Program-made: the position numbers and the translations under genes
Notes under the pieces: generated by a model
Told to the model about the DNA's origin: nothing
The model's database searches: none
What the model saw: the letters and a program-made list of their open reading frames with translations, nothing else
NCBI GenBank assembly: GCA_937900605.1
Contig: CALCDK010000161.1
Coordinates: 1 to 27,075 of the forward strand
Length of the DNA stretch: 27,075 bases
Origin: an uncultured Olsenella sp.
Lineage (GTDB): Bacteria > Actinomycetota > Coriobacteriia > Coriobacteriales > Atopobiaceae
Reading direction: 5' to 3'
Part shown: positions 23,226-27,075 of the stretch, piece after piece
How positions within the stretch are numbered: position 1 is the stretch's first letter
Layout: each line of letters starts with the position of its first letter

Positions 23226-24872
23226 ATGGCAAGGACGCTCGTACTGGTCAGGCACGGCAATCCCGAGGAGTCCTCGGCGTCGGGCAGCGACTTCGACCGC
23301 AGGCTGCTCCCGTCGGCCGCCCGCGCGCTGGAGGTCGCCTACCCGCGCACCTTCGCGCTTCTCGGCAACGACCCCGACGTGGCGCTGTGGAGCAGCCCTG
23401 CCATCAGGGCCCTGCAGACCGCCCAGGTGGTCTCCGAGGCCCTCGACGGCGCCGACATCGAGGTCCACGACTGCCTCTACGCCCAGGACATGCAGGCGTT
23501 CCTCGCCGAGCTCGACGCGTGCCCCAGGCGCTGCGTCGTCGCCGTGGGCCACGCCCCCTTCATGGACCAGCTCGCGCTGCGCCTGAGCGGCATGAGCGTG
23601 CCCTTCGACAAGGGCGCCGTGGCGGCGCTGGACGTCTCCGGCGGCCCCGGCGAGCCCGCGAGGCTGCTGTGGTACGTCGCGGGCCCCACCACTGGGTCAT
23701 GGGAGGAGCTCGCCTCCGTCGAGCAGGAGCTCGCCTGCGCCGCCGGCGAGGTCGTCGAGGCGTACCGCGCGTTCCTCGACGACACCGAGGACTCGGTCGC
23801 GCTCGTCTCGCTGCGCACGGCGATCCGCCGCATGCGCTCGCTGCTCGAGTTCGTCTCGCCGTGGCAGGGCAAGAAGCAGGCCCGCCGCTGCGAGCACGTC
23901 CTCAAGGACCTCCAGGCGGCCACCGCGCGCCTGAGGGGCCTCGACGTCCTGTCCGGCAAGGTCGACGGCCTCGTGGAGGACGGCGAGCTGGGCGAGAACA
24001 GCCTGCTGCCCATGGCGTGCGCCAAGGAGCGCGCGCTGGAGTGCGCGTCCCTCGAGGCCCTGTGCCGCAAGCAGCACGTGGGCAAGGCGCTGCGCAAGCT
24101 CGCCGAGGACCTCGCGACCGTCAGCTGGAAGTCGCGCGTGTGCGCCTCCGGCGTGGGCGCCGAGGACCTGGCGGAGCGCTTCGACCACATGCTCGAGGGC
24201 CTCGACGAGGCGCTCTTCGGCCTGGACCTCCGCAACGGCGACGCCGTCTTCGCCGCCCGCCGCGACGCCAAGGAGATGCAGTACGTCGCCGAGCGCCTGG
24301 GCCTGCTGCTCGGGCCCGAGCGCGCGCAGATGAGCGAGTACCTCGACCAGATCCAGTCCGAGCTGGGCTCGCTGCACGCCGCGCGCGAGTGTCGCCGTCT
24401 GGCGCAGGAGTGCTCCAAGAGCCCGCGCTTCCGCGGCGTCCGCGCCGAGCTGGGCGTCGTCGCGCGCGACCAGGCCGAGGTCGTGAGGGCCATCACGTCC
24501 GGCCTCGAGCGCCTCGAGGGCGCGGGCCGCGGCTGCGGGCTGGACGGCGACGAGGACGCGGACCCCTCCGCCAACGGCGTGGCCCGCGCGTCGGCCGACG
24601 ACGTCAGGGCCTGGGACGACTCCGACGAGGGCGACGGCGTGGCCGAGAAGGACGGCGGCGCGGCCCCGGGCGGCGCCACGGCCGATGACGACCCCGCGGC
24701 CCCGGACGACGAGTCCCCTCTCGCCGACGACGACCCCGCGGCCGACGACGGCGCGGCGCTTCTCGCCGACGACGAGGACGCCGACGTCGCCTATGACGAC
24801 ACCGACGACAATGACGACGATGATGACCACGACGTGCCCGCGGACGACCTCGCGGGCGAGGAGGACCGATGA
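23226..24872 (+). CDS. SixA-type histidine phosphatase fused to a CHAD domain, with acidic tail
   Basis: The 548-residue protein has two domains. Residues 1-160 are a histidine phosphatase of the SixA type: [10 protein letters not shown] (catalytic His10), [11 protein letters not shown] (Arg61) and VGHAPF (second His109). Residues about 170-460 form a CHAD helical domain, recognised by [17 protein letters not shown], by [24 protein letters not shown] basic helices, and by the second-half repeat [14 protein letters not shown]. The classical CHAD histidine before the RxxxRRxR motif is replaced. The last 85 residues are Asp/Glu/Ala-rich and probably disordered. SixA enzymes dephosphorylate phosphohistidine; CHAD domains bind polyphosphate. 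A phosphatase acting at polyphosphate granules is plausible but inferred. GGGGGA precedes ATG 23226. The stop overlaps fumC (ATGA), so the two are coupled. Confidence 0.82.
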   Translation: MARTLVLVRHGNPEESSASGSDFDRRLLPSAARALEVAYPRTFALLGNDPDVALWSSPAIRALQTAQVVSEALDGADIEVHDCLYAQDMQAFLAELDACPRRCVVAVGHAPFMDQLALRLSGMSVPFDKGAVAALDVSGGPGEPARLLWYVAGPTTGSWEELASVEQELACAAGEVVEAYRAFLDDTEDSVALVSLRTAIRRMRSLLEFVSPWQGKKQARRCEHVLKDLQAATARLRGLDVLSGKVDGLVEDGELGENSLLPMACAKERALECASLEALCRKQHVGKALRKLAEDLATVSWKSRVCASGVGAEDLAERFDHMLEGLDEALFGLDLRNGDAVFAARRDAKEMQYVAERLGLLLGPERAQMSEYLDQIQSELGSLHAARECRRLAQECSKSPRFRGVRAELGVVARDQAEVVRAITSGLERLEGAGRGCGLDGDEDADPSANGVARASADDVRAWDDSDEGDGVAEKDGGAAPGGATADDDPAAPDDESPLADDDPAADDGAALLADDEDADVAYDDTDDNDDDDDHDVPADDLAGEEDR

Positions 24873-26251
24873 GCGAGAGGCACCACGAGGCCATGCGCAC
24901 CGAGCGCGACTCCATGGGCGAGATGCAGGTTCCCGACTGGGCCCTCTGGGGCGCGCAGACCGAGCGCAGCCACGAGAACTTCCCCATTGGCACCGAGCGC
25001 ATGCCGCGTGAGGTCGTCATGGCGTTCGCGCAGGTCAAGAAGGCCGCGGCGCGCGCCAACTGCCGCCTGGGAAAGCTTTCGGCCACCGACGCGGACCTCA
25101 TCGCGCAGGCCGCCGACGAGGTGCTGTCCGGCGAGCTCGACCGACACTTCCCGCTCGTGGTCTGGCAGACCGGCTCCGGCACGCAGTCCAACATGAACAT
25201 GAACGAGGTCCTCGCCAACCGCGGCAACCAGATTGCGGGGGAGCGCAGGCTGCACCCCAACGACTCGGTCAACATGAGCCAGTCGTCCAACGACACCTTC
25301 CCGACGGCCATGCACGTGGCCGCCGCGCAGGCCGTCACCGGCCGCCTGTTGCCCGCGGTCGACCACCTCTGCGAGACCTTCCGCCGCATCGAGCACGAGT
25401 CCGAGGGCGTCGTGAAGAGCGGCCGCACCCACCTGCAGGACGCGGTGCCCATCTCGTTCCCGCAGGAGGTCAGCGGGTGGCGCGGCCTGCTCGAGGGCTC
25501 GCGGGAGGAGCTCGAGGCCTCCATGCCGGGCCTGCTGCGCCTGGCACTGGGAGGCACCGCCGTGGGCACGGGCCTCAACGCCCCGGAGGGCTTCGACGTG
25601 GCCGTCGCCGAGGAGCTCGCCGCGCAGACCGGCCTGCCCTTCGTGACCGACCCCAACAAGTTCCGCGCGCTCACCGGCAAGGACGCCATGGTCTTCGCGC
25701 ACGGCGCGGTCAAGGGCCTCGCCGCCAACATGATGAAGGTGGCCAACGACGTGCGCTGGCTCGCCTCCGGCCCGCGCCTGGGCCTCGGCGAGATCTCCAT
25801 CCCGGCCAACGAGCCCGGAAGCTCTATCATGCCCGGCAAGGTCAACCCCACGCAGTGCGAGGCCGTGACCATGGTGGCCGTCCAGGTCATGGGCAACGAC
25901 GCGACCATCGGCATGGCCGCGTCGCAGGGCAACTTCGAGCTCAACGTCTTCATGCCCGTCATCGCCTACGACTTCCTGCAGTCCGTCACCCTGCTCGCCG
26001 ACGCCATCGCCTCCTTCGACGAGAGGTGCGCCTCGGGCATCGTGGCCAACCGCGAGCGCATGCGCCACAACCTGCACGACTCGCTCATGCTTGTGACGTG
26101 CCTCAACCCGTACATCGGCTACGACAACGCCGCGCGCGTGGCCAAGAAGGCCCACGCCGAGGGCACGAGCCTGCGCGAGGCCTGCGTCTCGCTGGGGCTG
26201 CTCACGCCCGAGCGCTTCGACGAGGTGTTCCGCCCCGAGCAGATGGCCTAG
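24869..26251 (+). CDS. fumC: Fumarate hydratase class II
   Basis: This enzyme interconverts fumarate and L-malate without an Fe-S cluster. The 460-residue protein shows the superfamily motifs in order: [20 protein letters not shown] (about residues 100-119), [28 protein letters not shown] with the catalytic histidine, and the signature [15 protein letters not shown] with the catalytic serine loop. Length and motifs are typical of FumC rather than aspartase; aspartase is the nearest alternative. GAGGAGG lies just upstream, and the ATG overlaps the stop of the SixA-CHAD gene, which suggests co-expression. The initial 15 residues ([15 protein letters not shown]) precede the domain. A repeat array follows the stop. 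Confidence 0.95.
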   Translation: MSERHHEAMRTERDSMGEMQVPDWALWGAQTERSHENFPIGTERMPREVVMAFAQVKKAAARANCRLGKLSATDADLIAQAADEVLSGELDRHFPLVVWQTGSGTQSNMNMNEVLANRGNQIAGERRLHPNDSVNMSQSSNDTFPTAMHVAAAQAVTGRLLPAVDHLCETFRRIEHESEGVVKSGRTHLQDAVPISFPQEVSGWRGLLEGSREELEASMPGLLRLALGGTAVGTGLNAPEGFDVAVAEELAAQTGLPFVTDPNKFRALTGKDAMVFAHGAVKGLAANMMKVANDVRWLASGPRLGLGEISIPANEPGSSIMPGKVNPTQCEAVTMVAVQVMGNDATIGMAASQGNFELNVFMPVIAYDFLQSVTLLADAIASFDERCASGIVANRERMRHNLHDSLMLVTCLNPYIGYDNAARVAKKAHAEGTSLREACVSLGLLTPERFDEVFRPEQMA

Positions 26252-26265
26252 CCCGCGCGCGCCCC

Positions 26266-26411
26266 GGCGAGAGGCGCCGCGCCCCGCCACGGCACCCGGC
26301 GAGAAGCGCGCGCCGCGCCACGGCACCCGGCGAGAAGCATCGCGCCCCGGCACCCGATACCCGGCGAGAAGCATCGCGCCCCGGCACCCGATGCCCGGCG
26401 AGAGGCGCCGC
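26266..26411. repeat. Five-unit tandem array with GGCGAGARG core
   Basis: GGCGAGAGG or GGCGAGAAG begins near 26266, 26298, 26329, 26363 and 26397, a spacing of about 31-34 bp. Units 3 and 4 (GGCGAGAAGCATCGCGCCCC then GGCACCCGAT(A/G)CCC) are nearly identical; units 1, 2 and 5 have drifted. The region follows fumC and has no plausible gene. The 26252-26557 stretch holds this array and the hairpin at 26447-26493. Confidence 0.75.
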
Positions 26412-26446
26412 CGCGTCCCGGCACCGCCGCGTCCCGCGCACACGAA

Positions 26447-26493
26447 AGAGGGCCGCGCCCGCATCCCCGGTGGGGGAGCGGGCGCGGCCCTCT
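26447..26493 (-). terminator. Terminator of the FKBP gene, probably also serving fumC
   Basis: A perfect 16-bp stem (26447-26462 with 26478-26493) encloses a loop with its own CCCC/GGGG pairing. On the minus strand it is followed by TTCGTG, which fits the FKBP gene ending at 26558. A second smaller stem (CCCCC-GTC-GGGGG, near 26537-26549) lies closer to that stop. Confidence 0.75.
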
Positions 26494-26557
26494 CGTCGTG
26501 GCGTCCGTGGCGTGCCCGGGCGCCCGTGCAGCCGGTCCCCCGTCGGGGGCGCGGCCG

Positions 26558-26986
26558 CTACTCCTCGACCTCGAGGAGCTCGATGTTGAAGTTGAGCGCC
26601 TGGCCGGCGAGCTCGTGGTTCATGTCGAAGGTGACCGTGACGTCGTCCTTCTCGACGACGGTGGCCGGCAGGGGCTGGCCCATGGGGGTGCCCAGCATGA
26701 CGCGGTCGCCGACGCTCAGGGTCTCGGAGCCGGGCAGCTGCGCGACGGGCACGGACTGCACCAGGTCGTCGCGGCGCTCGCCGTAGGCGTCGGCGGCGGG
26801 GATGTGGACGTCGACGACCTGGCCGACCTCCATCTCGCGCACGGCGGCGTCGAAGCCCTTGATCATCTGACCCGCCATGCAGGTGAACGCCAGGGGCTCG
26901 TTGCGGTCGCGGGAGGAGTCGAACTTGGTGCCGTCGTCCAGGGTGCCGACGTAGTGGACCTTGACCTTCTTGCCGTCATTGCTCAT
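26558..26986 (-). CDS. FKBP-type peptidyl-prolyl isomerase, SlyD-like
   Basis: The 142-residue protein opens VKVHYVGTLDDGTKFDSS (residues 8-25), then FTCMAGQMIKGFDAAVREME (34-53) and VGQVVDVHIPAADAYGERRD, the FKBP core. An insert-in-flap segment (about 72-122) follows, as in SlyD, and the chain closes with MNHELAGQALNFNIELLEVEE-type family sequence. It lacks the His/Cys-rich nickel tail of enterobacterial SlyD, so a role in nickel delivery is unlikely. It speeds proline isomerisation and shields folding proteins in the cytoplasm. AAGGAG sets the start at 26986; the extension to 27043 is not supported. The upstream AT-rich patch (27038-27062) probably holds the promoter. Confidence 0.9.
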   Translation of the reverse strand: MSNDGKKVKVHYVGTLDDGTKFDSSRDRNEPLAFTCMAGQMIKGFDAAVREMEVGQVVDVHIPAADAYGERRDDLVQSVPVAQLPGSETLSVGDRVMLGTPMGQPLPATVVEKDDVTVTFDMNHELAGQALNFNIELLEVEE

Positions 26987-27075
26987 CGGGGGCTCCTTGC
27001 CTTCCGTCTGCTGTGGGCGCGTCGCGCGCCCCGTGGGATACATGAAATCACGTTGTACCCATTCGTGCCGCCGAG

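Noticed and set aside
23697..24830. 377-residue minus-strand frame opposite the SixA-CHAD gene
   Set aside because: Val/Ala/Leu/Gly-rich antisense shadow with no motifs or start signals.
26266..26411. CRISPR-like array
   Set aside because: The repeated part spans most of each unit, the would-be spacers are also repeated, and there are no cas genes.

Overview
The window is GC-rich throughout (roughly 70% G+C, nearly always G or C at third codon positions). Genes are tightly packed and usually preceded by purine-rich Shine-Dalgarno sites. The gene set includes EttA, a DUF1846 protein, a Pth2-type peptidyl-tRNA hydrolase, an LPGTG-anchored surface protein and HtpG. This suggests a high-GC actinobacterium of the Coriobacteriia, perhaps Olsenella/Atopobiaceae-like. 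The assignment is inference from remembered protein style, not a search. There is no rRNA, tRNA, transposase, integrase or CRISPR array that I can see.

Layout. 1-844: 3' end of ettA. 1156-1779: small YcxB-like membrane protein, probably frameshifted. 1908-4425 (minus): L-asparaginase and a DUF1846 protein. 4588-4833: 81-residue Cys-rich protein. 4965-6574 (minus): cysK-cysE, overlapping by 1 bp, with a candidate operator. 6843-9253 (minus): Pth2, a cation-diffusion-facilitator transporter and a shortened acyltransferase-like membrane protein. 9569-11087 (plus): prepilin peptidase and a PP2C-like phosphatase. 10976-14718 (minus): DEAD/DEAH-type helicase and P-loop ATPase. 14864-17627 (plus): a stand-alone GMP synthetase ATP-pyrophosphatase and an LPGTG surface protein. 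17834-19648 (minus): TerB-N/TerB-C protein, with a possible small coupled ORF upstream. 19920-20780: spermidine-synthase-like methyltransferase. 20978-22990: htpG. 23226-26251: SixA-CHAD fusion overlapping fumC. 26558-26986 (minus): SlyD/FKBP-type isomerase.

Most notable system. The TerB protein, the ATPase and the helicase match, in domain content and size, the three-gene anti-phage system described as Shango (SngA TerB, SngB ATPase, SngC helicase). Here the set is split: sngA lies 3.1 kb upstream of sngBC, and the gap holds guaA and the surface-protein gene on the opposite strand. A PP2C-like phosphatase converges on sngC and overlaps its 3' end by 112 bp. The guaA/sngB divergent region carries two perfect 13-bp direct repeats around a palindrome that resembles a Gram-positive LexA box.

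A second signal runs across the window. The octamer GCGAGARG occurs more than 30 times by my reading, on both strands, in genes and between them. It also forms the core of tandem or dispersed intergenic repeats after ettA, after the methyltransferase gene and after fumC. It could be a Chi-like, chromosome-organising or uptake-type word. That is inference; a genome-wide count would settle it.
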